The notes under the pieces were generated by a model, which searched no databases, was not told the origin of the DNA, and saw only the letters and a program-made list of their open reading frames with translations. Position numbers and translations under genes: made by a program. From contig JAWNZC010000024.1 of NCBI GenBank assembly GCA_035771165.1, positions 120,001 through 184,000 of the forward strand: a stretch of DNA of 64,000 nucleotides, written 5' to 3'. This DNA is from Paragorgia papillata (Eukaryota > Cnidaria > Anthozoa > Scleralcyonacea > Coralliidae). Of this stretch, positions 11,209 to 23,244 are shown one piece after another (position 1 is the stretch's first letter; the number at the start of each line of letters is the position of its first letter).

Positions 11209-13238
11209 TTTGATCTCGTAACTATTCTCAAGAGAACATATCTTCAGAATTCACATCAGAAACGTTTTTCTCGGCTACCACTCGGCCGGATCCCGACTAC
11301 ACAAATAATCTTTTATTTCCGTTTCCGGTTTGGATATTTCACGCGAGCGAAATTATTTAATAATGACAGAAGTGGAACGTTAATATTTTTATTATTTCAT
11401 ATCATCGATTTCACCAGGCTACGATTTATCACGAAAGAGGACTTATTTCAGTTATGTTATTAAACTTCACAGGTTTCTTTTTTACGCGCGATCTTTCTCA
11501 TCTGAGTTCACCCCAGGTCTTATTAAAATTGATGAGTTGTGGACTTGTGGTTGAGTAAATTAAATTATAAGAGAAGGGCTTAATTTAGACATGATTTCTA
11601 GCATTGATAATTAATCAGATGGGGAAAATAATACAATATTACCAGTAATATAAAACTATGTAAATATTAACGTCAAGTGCTAATATTAATTTTGTTTACC
11701 TAGAAAACCGTATTAAGCCAAGCAGTGCCTAGAGGCTATAGAGGCCTTTTTTTCTAGTTGTATATTATAAACAGTTGCTCCTTGAGTCTTGTTGCCCCCA
11801 TCGAGCTTAGCCAATATCGAGGTGAATATACGTAGCTTCTAGCTATCAGAAATAGGAAGAAAAAAAGACAACAAAGAGAAACCGACAAAGATAGTATTAA
11901 ATGATCAGATAGTGAAAATTATGGTGATAATTGAAGATGGTGATAATATTAAAGATACCTGGTGATGATGTTATAAACAATAGTAATTGTATTGATAATT
12001 AATATATAACATAATGATATTGATAACAGTGATGATCACAACAACTGATCATGGTGGTGATGTTAATGACAGTAATGATCAATGATGATGATGATAGTGA
12101 CAAACAAGATGTTGACAGTGACAATGAAGATGATTATGACATCTGATATAATTTATCAGATGTCAATCATAATCATCATCTTCGTTGTCACTATGACATC
12201 TTGTTTGTAAATGCATGACAATGATGATATCTGTTGAAGATGGCAATATATAGTAAGGAAAGGTACAAGGAGAATAATATTAAAAGAACAACAAATATTA
12301 AATACAATCTTACAATGTGTAAGTTCAATATAGGTTTAGTTTTTCATTCATGCATTATATACATTAATATGATGACTTTTTGGGTTTTAGCAACAGCTGT
12401 TCAAGCCAATAGCCAATTTACCTGATAGGATTAGTAAAGACTATACTGGAAATAGTGAAGCAGTTATAATAACCTAAATAAAATCAGATGACCACTACCA
12501 TATATATAAGTGACCCTCCCAGAGCCATTGGGAAATCATAACAGTACGTTCTGGTAAGAAGTCAATCAGGCAAACAAAAATTAATTGAATCCAATAAGTC
12601 TCAGCTCTGATATTACAGTAAATGTTCAAGAATTTTAAAAGACAAACATTTAAACTGGTTCCTATGGTAGCAATTAAGTTTAACAAACATTTAAATACCA
12701 TACAAGGAGTATTAAAGAGGTATATGTTGAACTGAATTTATTTCAAATAATTAGAACTTTCTTATACTACGAAAAAAATATTGTAGAATATAAAAGTTCT
12801 TTGTTTTAGTTTAGAATGGTGTCATCAGGTGGAATTTTAATTTAATATTTTAATATAAACAAACACACAAAGAAGTGATTTTATGAAAAGAACAGGCCCA
12901 TATACCAAAGTATACATTTATATTGCTTCAGTGAAAACAATTTGAGGTGAGAAAATGAAAACCACAACTAGCATTGCCTGAGCCTGTCATTATAATTAAG
13001 TTTTTGAGGTTAACCTCACATAAACTGAATAACATAAGATACAATTTAAAAATAAAAGAATAAAATTTCAAATATTTCCGTTGGTGTCAAATTGGGTGTG
13101 TTGTTGAATGTTAATTGATGTCAGCCGGAGGGAATGCAATAATTTATTCACCCCCCTACCCCCGACAGTATAATTTATCCAAAATGGTCGCGAACAGCCA
13201 CAACATAGTTGTTCTTGTTTTGTAGCCAGAACAACAGC
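11209..13238. promoter_or_regulatory. head-to-head intergenic region, possible bidirectional promoter
   Basis: The septin start codon (11208, minus) and the TMEM143-like first exon (plus) face away from each other across about 2 kb. This region must contain both promoters. No clear TATA box was picked out on either side. It also contains ATG/GAT-rich simple sequence at about 11930-12130 and a strong hairpin at 12105-12215. Being a shared promoter is inference from the orientation alone. Confidence 0.4.
12105..12215. repeat. long perfect-like hairpin
   Basis: ACAAACAAGATGTTGACAGTG on the left is mirrored by CACTATGACATCTTGTTTGT on the right. The inner arms pair GATGATTATGACATCTGATA with TATCAGATGTCAATCATAATC. 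The loop is only a few bases, so the two arms would pair along about 50 bp. Confidence 0.7.
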
Positions 13239-16200
13239 ATGCTGTCGCACAGGCTTAGAGCGCTCTACGGATCTTTCTTGCTCACTACCGAGCGGTTCTT
13301 TCGGCGCAACGCAAGAACAAAATGGATGCGCCCGTTCGAAGAAGCAACTTCGCGTATTTCAAACAATTATTCGGTCCCGGAGGAAGTTCGTCAAAAAGGT
13401 GGACAGTCACAACGCCGCACTTCGTCCTCACAGCGTCAGCGATCAAGAACATGAGGCTTCGAAATACTACATTCGTCACAATTATATCCCGATGACAAGA
13501 AAGTCTTTAGCGAGGAGAGTTATGGAGGAAGAAACGTTAATCTCGCCAGAAGATCACGACCGATTTCACGAATTCGCTGTGGCCTTGGATCATTCTGTTG
13601 GCAGATTGTATCACGGAGTTCTTGGGGAATTGAAAGTGAGTGTCCACAACGGAAAGGTTTATATTAATAGTTGCCTTTTAGGGCGCTGGCTGTGTTTTGC
13701 ACTAGTCAGACAACCGGAACAGCTTACAGCCATCCGGAACAGCTTTATACAAGCCATCCACTAATTATTACTGATTCTAAAATAAATTTTAAAATAATTT
13801 CAGGAATTGGTGCTCCACAGCGCACCTTTAAGACTGGTTTCCATATAGCTGTAAGAGCCGGTGGCATGGCTGCGGCAAGGGGCATCATAGACAATCATAG
13901 ACAATGTTGAATTAGCCAGCAATAAAAAGCTGTATGCGATTGGACCATTGCCCCTTGCCACAGCCATGCCACCGGCTCTTAGGGCTATATGGAAACAGGG
14001 TTTAAAAGGGTCATCATCACCTACCTATATTACTAAGAAGGCTCCTGATTGGTTTAAATACCGTGACCTAACCCAACATGGGAACAAATTGATAATCAAC
14101 AATGTGATTGGTTACTTATAGCCAATCAGAAACCTTGTTCATATTAGGTGGGTCTTTACTGCCTTTATTTAATAGTTGAGTTGGTTTTAAAAAATTCAAG
14201 GCACTGTATATAGATATTATTGCCATGGTCAACAGGACAATATCTAGATACTACCCTGGTCAAGAGGGCAATATATAGTAATTATATGGGTTTTTTTGAA
14301 AACCTCCTCAACTATTAAATAAGTATAGGTTAGTGACTGAAACCGAGGTCACTACACTGGTTATTAACCCTGAGGGCCACAGGCCCAAGGGTAATAACCA
14401 GCGTAGTGACCAATGTTAAGGTCACTAACCGACTTAGTTTATTCATGACACAGACGATATTTGTCATTATTTAACAAAAAAATGTTAAAGATTTTTAAAA
14501 GATTTTTTGAACAAGACAAATTATGTCTACTTTGTTTGACATGCCAAAAAAAAAAAGCTGTGAAATATAATACTAATCAGTCAGCAATTGTTCAGACATC
14601 ATACCATCATACAGATCATGGGTAATGTACAGATTTATCAGAACTTCAATTGAGGTAGATGAAGTCAGAGCTCAAAATAAATACTGGCTAAAATCATTAG
14701 GCCAACCCGACCCTAATCTTTTTATTGAATTTTTAAGGAGCATGGGCTCGAGTTGCAGCATGATTTGCATCTTAATTAATGTGCTCAAAATTAGCTTTAA
14801 TAGATGTGCTAGCGTAATTGACATTTGGTGTTGGAAAGAATATTATTGTTTTTCCTAGGCACTAAATTAAAAAATTTTAAGTAAAAAAAAAAAAAGAAAT
14901 CCAACCTACCCTACCTTAGTTTTTGTGAAGAGAAATAGGAAACCCAGGTATATTTTTTTTGGCCCTAGTGGACCAGCTAAAGTTTTCTTACGTTGGCACT
15001 GGTAATAAAAGTTGTTATGTGTGCTCACATTGCAATTTAAAATAACCAGTCACTTGACTTCTCAATACTATTTTGAGTCTTATTTGGGAATTAAAGTCTT
15101 TGTTATGTGTAAAGACATTTAATACTGCTTCCTGTAACATAATTATTGAAATATTTTGAATAATTGTTGGAATTAAGCCCTGTCCATCTTACAGATTTGT
15201 TGAATGATTTTAATCATATTTGTCAAAAAGTTTAATCCTGGATTAGTCAACAAATTATACATATATTGGACATACTGCAAGTTTAAACAAATTCCAAACT
15301 TTTGCTCTGAAAAATTTGTAAGTTAAATTGACTGAACTTATATTTTGAAACAAAATCACAGTTTGTAGTGCAGGCACTTCTACGAACAGGCATCTCTGCT
15401 TCATTACCACAGACAATAAGCCTAAGCAGGATTACTCAAAAGCTGATTAGCAGTTGTGGTAATCCTGAATTAAATTCTAATCTGCTATTTTATTTCATTA
15501 TGTTTACTTGTTTATATAGTTCAAACTGCTCAGGACAAAAACTTTGCTTTTTACTCTATCTTTTTCACTGATCCCAGATTAGTACACTACTGTAGTCATG
15601 TTTTGAATATCAATTCTATTTCTGAAGACCCTTCTAGAAGGGTTACCCTTTGAAACGAGTCAAAAGATAGCCCTTGTTTACATGGAGTAGGGTGACCCTT
15701 GTAGCAGGGTTAAAGCCCCGCACAGACGACCAAGTTTTCCTTGACAAGTTCCTTGGTAACTTTCCTTGCTCGTGTGTACGATGAACACGTTTTTTCCCAA
15801 CAATTTTCCTTGACAAGTTATAATTGCTCGTGTGTACGGTTGGACAAGTTTTCCTTGACGACAATGATCGCGTAATAAGCTTCGGAGATGATCTTGTCAA
15901 GTTTTCCTTGACGACTATACACACGAACAAATTTCCTTGTTCAAAAGCTGGCATGACCAGCTTTTGAACAAGGCTCCTTGTCAAGGAAAAACTTGTCAAT
16001 TTGTGTCGTACACACGGACAAATAAAACTTGTCAAGGAAAACTTGGTCGTCTGTGCGGGGCTTAATTAACTCTTCTAGTAGGGTCACATTCCTTTTGCGT
16101 GACCATTTTACTATATTTTTGGTTTACATGTTATTGTTGGCGTCATTTGCTCTTTAAAAGACTTCACAAGGTGTATAAGAACAGGAAGGGCAGCCACAAA

Positions 16201-19200
16201 ATCGTTAAGACATTTTGTCCGATACACGTTTTTTTTCTCATTAGCAAATGCGTTTACATGCATGGCTTATGTAAACAAAAAGATAGCCCTGCCGCCAGGG
16301 TTACCCTATCCAGGTTCCATTGACCTCTGTAAACTAGTTGTGAAAAAAAAATGCAACTTCAAGGTGTTTCAGCCGGGAATTGAACCTAAACCCTGACAAA
16401 TTTTCACCAGCACTCCATCTATGGAGGCTGTTGCTGAGCGCCTATGAAACGAAATTTAAGTCTGTCGTATTTGGAAGAATGCTTAAAATGACAAAGTAAC
16501 ATCATAATTTGCAGGTTTTCGTTAGTTCTTGCTTCGTTGTTGAGATATTTCAGGTTGTTTGATATGCAAATTAAACATTTTGATGCACACGTGCATAATG
16601 ACTCATCAGAGAAGGTTATATATCTTTTCTATTATCAAACGTAATTGCGAGAAAAACACACCCGTATGCTTCTTTCGAATTAATTTGGTTAGATAATAGC
16701 AATGATGTATACCTTTTCCGGTAAGCCATTAATACCAAAATGTTTAATTTGTATATCAACTGATCTCCACAACGAAACAAGGAAACGAAAAACTGCGGCA
16801 AATCATGTTACTTTGTCATTTTAAGTATTCTTTATCAAATTCATTAATAATTCATAAGGAAAATTTAAAAGAAATGAAAGTTTAATCAGGTGTTTGTAAA
16901 TACTGTTAAAACATTGATTAATAAAACATCAATGTTTTATCAAAGTTATTAGACACTAGCGGCTCAAATTCAATTCAAATGCATTTTTCTGAGTTAAAAT
17001 GATTTTATCTAACGTTTCTTACAACTCTTAAAGTGCACATGAAACGAAAATTAAGTTTGTCTTATTTGAAAGAACACTTAAAATGATAGAGTAACATCTT
17101 TTGCAGTTTTTCGTTTCCTTGCTTCGTTGTTGAGATATTTCAGTTTGTTTGAAATGTAAATTAAACAACTTGACGTCACATGTGCATAATGAGTTATCAG
17201 AGAAGGTTATATATCTTTGCTATTATCAAACATAATCACTTGAAAATTCTACACGTTTGGCGTTGTGAGAGAAACACACGCACATATACTTCCTTCGAAT
17301 TAAGTTTGGTTTGATAATAGCAAAGATATAGTGACGTCAAGTTGTTTAATTTACATTTCAAACAAACTGAAATATCTCAACAACGAAGCAAGGAAACGAA
17401 AAACTGCAAAAGATGTTACTCTATCATTTTAAGTGTTCTTTCAAATAAGACAAACTTAATTTTCGTTTCATGTGCACTTTAAACAAAGTATTCATCATGC
17501 ACACTTAGAATTTGATAAGTAAGTTTTCAGCTCGCCATTGTAAATGTCCATAAAGATCGGCCGCTCATATTTTAACTACTACTTCAGATAATAAGACAGA
17601 TTTAATTTTCGTTTTATAGGCACTTTAACTATGAGTTTCATATAATAATATTATAATGGTACGTGCGGTGCCAATGCGGATGAAGTGAATGAGTATACTG
17701 TGTACGTACAGTGCAAATATTTGGCATTTACAGTATACTGCAAGTATGACTGATGTACAGTACAGTAGGAAGAGGTTAAGTGGAATATGGAAATTAATAC
17801 CAAGTCAAAGTGTTTTCAAGTACATGTTTGTGAACCATTGAGACGAGTGTTTGATGAAGTTTCTCTATAACGTGCGAGTATTTAAAGAGAAAATCGAGGT
17901 TATACTTGGAAGTTGTTTACAATGGTTTGGGTATATATTATTGGCACTGGTCATGGTAATCATTTTCCCTATAGATTGTTAGTGAGTAATGAAAATTACG
18001 TGCAGAAGCACTGTTCTTCATATAAACTGAACTTGTTTCCAGGTGGTTACCCCAAATAGCCATGGCGCACGTTGATTGGTTCCTAATAGGTTCGAGAAGA
18101 GCGGTGATGCTCTTCCGGCATTGTGGGAAGGCATTTTGCCTTTTTTAATGACCTGCATGTTTTGGCGGGAAAATTTCTGAGTTGATTTGAATGAGAATAA
18201 AAGAAAATTCGACATTTTCGTTGGACAATTTTAAACCATAATGGTGCAGTATAATACGTCCTAGAAGATTTGTTTCTTTTTATAAAAACTATACTATAAT
18301 AAATGGCTTATTAAGTCTATTAACCTCGTTTTGCTCGGTCTGTACTGGAAAGTATTTGCCTTCGGTAGATTTGGTACGAAAACCTCGCTCCTTCGCCCCG
18401 CCGTAAACCTCAGGCACTGCCGGATTAACCTTCCCAAGGCCGGGGGCAAAAATATTTTAGGGCCGGTCACAAAATGAGAGCCATCCCTGGAGTATACGGT
18501 GAACTGAAGCGTAGGTTGATCGGATCATCTGACGTTCGTATACTTAGCCTACCTCAGGCGCCACTCCCCTCCCGATTTCAAACAGAAGGGGGGGGCCCGT
18601 GGCTGAGATAGCGTGTGATTTTCTCCGGCTAGTTCGGACTTTCAAATAATAGGACACGTTTTCAAGAGAGTTGTACCAGTTGTAGTTGAGTATATTTTTA
18701 AAAAAGGCATGTAAAAATGGGTGGGAGGTTGTTGTGTGTATACTTTTAGTTAAAATAAGTTAGTTTCTGCTGTTTAAATATAAAGATCTCGCTCTACAGC
18801 TAGCTATGTAATGTCTTGTCGTCTCATTTTTTTGGGCCGGTCAGAATCTGGGGCCAAATGCCCCCCTTTGCCCCATAGGTAAATACACTCGCTTAATAAT
18901 CCTTTAGTAACAACAGCAGCTGCTTGAGGACTGCAAGCACTACATGTACATGTTAATTTTTTGGTGTTTTTGTTTTGTTATTTACTGTAGTCATTATATG
19001 ACCCACTGAATCCAGACAAAGAGACAATGGTGACTAGATACATTGGTACAAAAGAACGTCAAGACAGAGAATATGAACTGCTGAAAAAACTCAGCCAAGT
19101 TCTTTACAAAGCAGGTTTTTACGAACTCCCCAAAGACGCCGTCCAAGACGCCTTGAAAGAACACGACATAGGTGACGGAGTACTGGTCAAAGTTGACCCA

Positions 19201-22200
19201 GATAAATACGACATCTTAAGAATATGGGTTGTTGGCAAAGATTTTCAGGACGACAACAAGGGACTCGGCTGGGCAAGAAAGGCCCGGAAATCGGTCAGAT
19301 ACAGGGTCTATGGAAGACCGTCGACATCTGAGAGGTATAAAAGAGTTATCATTGCCGTGCGGGCGAAAAAACAGAAGAAACTTATTCTGAAGACTTTTAA
19401 GGACATACCATGTCCGAATCTGGAGCATCTTCTACCGGGAGGAAAAATTGAAATGACTCGCATGGATCAAGTGTTGATTGGACTGAGTTTAACAATCGGA
19501 ATCACTACAGCTGCTGTTAAATTGATTACGTTAATGGCTGATCATTATATCGGAGCATTGCCAATAGCCACGGCCGCTGCTCTACTGTTGCTTGCCAGAA
19601 CATGGAGTGTGTACAACAGACGACGCAATAAGTATCTCGCAGATTTGACGCAAACTTTATATTTTAAGTCCATGGCGAACAACAGGGCGCTTTTAACACT
19701 CGTTGTGGATAGGGCCGAGGATGAAGCATATAAATCAGCTATGTTAACTTACAGTTTTATCCGAGCCTCGTCCAGACTTTCGTTGTCAGGTGAGATCAAT
19801 GTGAACACAGGTATATGGAGTATACAGTAGTCAATAAGGGTAAAATATAAAATTTCTGCGGACAAGTGTCCTAGGTCATTGAATCGTAATTTGGGTATCC
19901 TAGGCCATTTTTGTTTGTCTATTAAAGCCAAATTTTCGACCGAAACCTTACGTTAATACGTTGGAGACCTTGCGTTACATTGTAAGATCTTACGTTACGT
20001 TGGGAGACCTTACTGTACGTTACGTTACGAGACTTTACGTTACGTGGGGAGACTTTACGTTACGTTGGGAGACTTTACGTTACATTACGAGACTTTACGT
20101 TACGTTGGGACTTGGGAGACTTTACGTTACGTTGGGAGACTTTACGTTACGTTGGGAGACGTTATGTTACGAGACTTTACGTTACGTTGGGAGACTTTAC
20201 GTTACATTGTAAGACCAATTACGTTACATTGGGAGACTTTACGTTACATTGGGAGACTTTACGTTACATTGGCTACAATGCTATATGTAGTTGTTTGTAG
20301 AGCTAAACATTATATGAAAGATCAAATTGATCTTTCAGAGGAAAGTCCAACTGATGAAGAGTATACTGATGGCATCACAAAAGAAGAACTGCAGTCGCAG
20401 ATTGAAGGTTGGATGGAAAATAAGTTTGGCTTGAATATTGATTATGATCCAAAAGATTCAGTAAGTTTCCTGGAAGACATTGGTATTCTTAAGAAAACAA
20501 CTGAAGGTAATGATTTGCTATGTTTTGTTGTTGTTGAAGGTTCAACATGTAATTTATGAATTTTTACCATAAAATAAAATAAATAAAAATACTAAATGTT
20601 ACATTACATTGCTTTACATTACTTTGCATTGTATACATATACATAATTACATCACGTTAGGTTACATAATTGGATCACGTTACATAATGATATTACATAC
20701 GTCACGTTACGTTACATAATTGGATCGCGTTACATAATTACATTACATTTACATACATCACGTTATATAATTACATTAGATTACGTTACATAAATATATT
20801 ACCTTACATAATTACATTACCCCATAATTACATTCGTTACGTAATTACATTACATGATTGAATCGCGTTACATAATTACATTGCGTCAAATAATTACATT
20901 AGATTTAAAAAACTCATCAATAATTCATGAGGAAAATTCAAAATAAATTAAAGTTTAATCAGTGTCTTTATATGTGATAAAGATACCTCCTGATTTACGT
21001 AAACTTTAGCTTTGATTTTCTCGGCTTAGACAAGGTTATTTTTCAAACTTACTACGCCAATGAACTTACCAAGTGGTTCGTTTTTGAAGCCGTTCAATAA
21101 ACTCGCAGTTCGTGTTTTATCAGATATAAAAACACTCGGCTTCGCCTCGTGTCTTTATATCTGATAAAAACACTCCTGCTCGTTTATTAAACAGTACTTA
21201 ATATATACGTTACATATTAAATACATTACCTTACATAATTGCGTTACATACGTTACGTTACATAATTGGATCGCGTTACATAATTACATTAGATTACGTT
21301 ACATATATACATTACATAATTACATTACATAATCACATTACATTAAATAATTGCATTACATTACATAATTGCATTACATTACATAATTGCATTAAATTAC
21401 ATTACATAATTGCATTACATTACATAATTGCATTATATTACATAATTACATTACATAATTGCATTACATTACATAATTACATTACATTAAATAATTGTAT
21501 TACATTACATTACATAATTGCATTACATTACATAATTGCATTACATTACATTACACAATTGCATTACATTACATTATTACATTACATTACATTACATTAC
21601 ACAATTGCATTACATTACACAATTACTTTAGTTAGTTTCAGAAAGTTAGTTAGTTTTCATTAGTTTGTTTAACTGGAAACTTACTGTTACAACGCGACTT
21701 GTGGACTAACACGTACGTGTAGCCGAGCGGTTAAGACTCGTTCCTGAAGGACTGGGCACAGTCTAAGGTATAATTACCTTAAATAACCTTGCTCTGCTAT
21801 CTGAGTTCTAGTGGCCCAATGGTTAGAGCGTCTGGCTTAGCATTCAGAAGGTTGCGGGTTCGAGTCCCGCTTAGAGCTCAGAGTTTTACCAACTACCACA
21901 GCTTGTACAGCAAACAACTAACAATTATAATTACATAACATTGTGTTACACTACATAATTGCATTACGTTACAACTTACATTACGTTACATACATTGCAA
22001 AATTACATTACAAAATAATATTAACGTTACATAATTACATTACGTTACATACAATACAGTTACATTGCATAATTACATTAACCTTACATTATTACGTTAC
22101 ATACATTGCGCAATTGCATTACTTTGCGTTACATAATTACATCTGCACAGACCTGCACAATTGTTATGTAAGAATTAATTTACTTTTAGGAGAATTTCAG

Positions 22201-22389
22201 ATGTTGAGAGTGCTTGCAATCAATGAATCTATGCCACTTATTCCAATCCCACAAGGTTGGCAATCACCGATTGACAGAACAGACGAGTTTGATTTACACA
22301 AAGTTCATCCATTTGACAAAAACGAAAGTGATCACAAAAAGGAAATGAAAAATCATGAAGCAGAGGAAGAGAAAATGGGATGGTACTAG
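13239..22389 (+). CDS. TMEM143: TMEM143-like mitochondrial membrane protein (DUF3754 family)
   Basis: Four plus-strand exons: about 13239-13635, 18991-19789, 20303-20506 and 22190-22389 (stop TAG). The splice phases agree across all three introns. The protein contains YIRHNYIPMTRKSL, FAVALDHSVGRLYHG, SLYDPLNPDKET, YKRVIIAVRAK, FKDIPCPNLEHLLPG, two hydrophobic segments (about 19471-19536 and 19546-19596), and LYFKSMANNRALLTLVVDRA. This order and spacing match vertebrate TMEM143, a two-pass protein assigned to mitochondria; its biochemical role is not established. The N-terminus is uncertain. A presequence-like MLSHRLRALYGSFLLTTERF starts at 13239 in one frame, but the conserved body (KYYIRHNYIP) is in another frame that has no ATG before 13492. 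A small indel, an unseen splice or an assembly error must explain this. The acceptor at 20303 was chosen because the AG two bases earlier gives a stop. A strong alternative donor at 20461 would shift the frame. Confidence 0.85.
13845..13995. repeat. hairpin MITE in TMEM143-like intron 1
   Basis: The left arm GAGCCGGTGGCATGGCTG, then GGCAAGGGGC, is inverted at the right as GCCCCTTGCC, then CAGCCATGCCACCGGCTC, with about 50 bp between. The flanking CATATAGCTGTAA and GGGCTATATG continue the pairing. There is no coding content. Confidence 0.7.
14327..14433. repeat. palindrome with TTAGTGACTGAAACC ends
   Basis: AGGTTAGTGAC at the left and GTCACTAACCGAC at the right are inverted. The inner arms GGTCACTACACTGGTTATTA and TAATAACCAGCGTAGTGACC also pair. 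It is a compact MITE-like hairpin in intron 1 of the TMEM143-like gene. Confidence 0.6.
15640..16320. mobile_element. MITE carrying a second nested MITE
   Basis: The outer sequence has GGGTTACCCTTTGAAACGAGT at the left and the inverted theme CCAGGGTTACCCTATCCAGG at the right. It is interrupted at 15713-16063 by a second element with long inverted ends: GCCCCGCACAGACGACCAAG at the left, and the same read in reverse ending GTGCGGGGC at the right. The inner element sits next to TTAA on both sides. Neither encodes a transposase. Confidence 0.65.
15713..16063. mobile_element. nested MITE with GCCCCGCAC termini beside TTAA
   Basis: The ends GCCCCGCACAGACGACCAAG and CTTGGTCGTCTGTGCGGGGC are perfect inverted repeats. 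The sequence inside repeats TTTTCCTTGACAAGTT and its complement many times. TTAA lies at both borders, which could reflect a TTAA-targeting transposase of the piggyBac type. Confidence 0.7.
16436..16825. mobile_element. MITE family B, diverged copy
   Basis: It shares GAAACGAAATTTAAGTCTGTC, TTGCTTCGTTGTTGAGATAT and GATATGCAAATTAAACA with the better preserved copy at 17029-17482. It inverts to AAACAAGGAAACGAAAAACTG at the right. It lies in TMEM143-like intron 1. Confidence 0.6.
17029..17482. mobile_element. MITE family B, well-preserved copy with ~150-bp inverted arms
   Basis: TAAAGTGCACATGAAACG at the left is inverted to CGTTTCATGTGCACTTTA at the right. The arms keep pairing for roughly 150 bp through CAGTTTTTCGTTTCCTTGC and GCAAGGAAACGAAAAACTG. 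Further copies lie at 16436-16825 and 41395-41930. No transposase is present. Confidence 0.8.
18410..18890. mobile_element. DNA-transposon remnant with GGGCCGGTC motifs
   Basis: CACTGCCGGATTAACCTTCC and GGGGGCAAAAATATTTTAGG open the element. GGGCCGGTCAGAATCTGGGG and GCCCCCCTTTGCCCC close it in partly inverted form. No coding frame is seen. The start of the second TMEM143-like exon lies about 100 bp to the right. Confidence 0.4.
19958..20275. repeat. minisatellite of GAGACTTTACGTTACGTTGG units
   Basis: About 15 imperfect copies of a 15-20 bp unit lie in tandem immediately before the third TMEM143-like exon, ending about 25 bp from the 20303 acceptor. The array creates long spurious open frames rich in RLYVTLGD. 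Confidence 0.9.
20583..21625. repeat. ACATTACATAATTGCATT minisatellite, interrupted
   Basis: Tandem variants of TTACATAATTGCATTACA fill the intron between TMEM143-like exons 3 and 4. They are interrupted at about 20905-21190 by a hairpin element with ACTCATCAATAATTCATGAGG and CACTCGGCTTCGCCTCGTG. Similar units resume at 21930-22140. Confidence 0.9.
20905..21190. repeat. repeat family C, copy in TMEM143-like intron 3
   Basis: It begins ACTCATCAATAATTCATGAGG and AAGTTTAATCAGTG, then carries CTCGGCTTCGCCTCGTG as a small palindrome flanked by inverted TATCAGATATAAA. Related sequence occurs at about 16838-16925 and 23880-24180. Confidence 0.6.
21713..21885 (+). mobile_element. tRNA-derived SINE head(s)
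   Basis: At 21806-21884 there is a tRNA-like fold: GAGTTCT at the 5' end pairs with AGAGCTC at the 3' end, the A box TGGCCCAATGG is intact, and the B box GGTTCGAGTCC is intact. The anticodon arm TCTGG/TCAGA has an 8-base loop, so it is not a normal tRNA. Just upstream, TAGCCGAGCGGTTAAG at 21719 resembles a second tRNA A-box region. Related tRNA-like pieces occur at 25665, 32560 and 33350. Confidence 0.6.
21930..22140. repeat. ACATAATTACATTACGTT minisatellite, second block
   Basis: This continues the same degenerate tandem repeat as 20583-21625. It lies directly before the last TMEM143-like exon (22190) and produces a spurious frame running into that exon. Confidence 0.85.
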
Positions 22390-22514
22390 ACAATGGCATC
22401 TATAGCCCCTTTTACTGTCGTGACAATACAAGTGTTCCTAAAATATCGTTATAATATATAGTCCTCAAGTTGACAACTTCCTGTGTTGAATTTGATTGGT
22501 TTCTGGTTTTTAAA

Positions 22515-23058
22515 GGGTATTGGCAATAAAAATTAAGTTTATCTCATTTGAAATAACTCGTCAAATGGTATAAGAAGACCTTTTACAATTTTTCCGTATC
22601 TGTTTTGGTTTTGGAAATATTTCGATCAAACTCAGCGTGCTGTCCGCCATCTTGGAATTATTTTCGATAAGCAAAATTAAGGCCCTGGGTACGAGGTTGT
22701 GCAAAATTATGCATGTGACGACATAAGCAGGGTAAAATGAAATTTTTATTTTGCCAACCTTATGACATTATGAGCTAGAAACTCGATTTGTTGTTGCGCT
22801 ATTTCCTTTTTAAATTGACCCACAACATTTAAAAAGCCTTCCATGGAAATTTGGGCACCCACCTGCTTGCGACGTCACCAATTTCCTAGTTAATTAGACC
22901 CAATATTACAACAAGATGGCGGACAGCACGCTGTCTTTGGTCGAAATATTTCAAAACACAAGAAAGATACAGAAAAATTACAAAAGGTCTTCTTATACCA
23001 TTTGGCGAGTTCTTTCAAATGAGACAAACTTAATTTTTATTGCCAATACCCTTTAAGC
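22515..23058. mobile_element. MITE with ~140-bp terminal inverted repeats
   Basis: GGGTATTGGCAATAAAAATT at the left is inverted as AATTTTTATTGCCAATACCC at the right. Both arms extend through CAGCGTGCTGTCCGCCATCTTG and its complement. The centre is unique and non-coding. It lies just past the TMEM143-like stop codon. Confidence 0.85.
22525..22530 (+). terminator. candidate AATAAA signal for the TMEM143-like mRNA
   Basis: This is the first AATAAA after the stop at 22389, about 136 bp downstream. It lies inside the left inverted repeat of the MITE at 22515-23058, so the transposon may supply the polyadenylation signal. Confidence 0.35.
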
Positions 23059-23244
23059 AACCAATAAGAAACAGGATTATTTGCCAAACACCAATCAAAT
23101 TCAAAAGAGAATTAAAAACAGGAAGTTGTCAATGAATTGTTCAACTTGAGGAATATATAGCAACAATATTTTTCGGAACGCTTCTATTGCCACGACAGTA
23201 ATAAGTGCAGTGTACGTCATGTTCCGTCATTTTCAGCCTTTTGA

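Noticed and set aside
19961..20559. Plus-strand frame combining RLYVTLGD repeats with a real exon
   Set aside because: The 5' part is minisatellite. Only 20303-20506 is a TMEM143-like exon by splice phase.
21806..21884. tRNA-Ala(AGC)-like gene
   Set aside because: The acceptor stem and pol III boxes are good, but the anticodon loop has 8 bases and the D arm pairs badly. Related split and decayed copies show it is a SINE family.
21943..22389. 148-codon frame ending in the TMEM143-like C-terminus
   Set aside because: The first half is ACATTACATAAT minisatellite. The true exon starts at 22190 after a TTTTAG acceptor.
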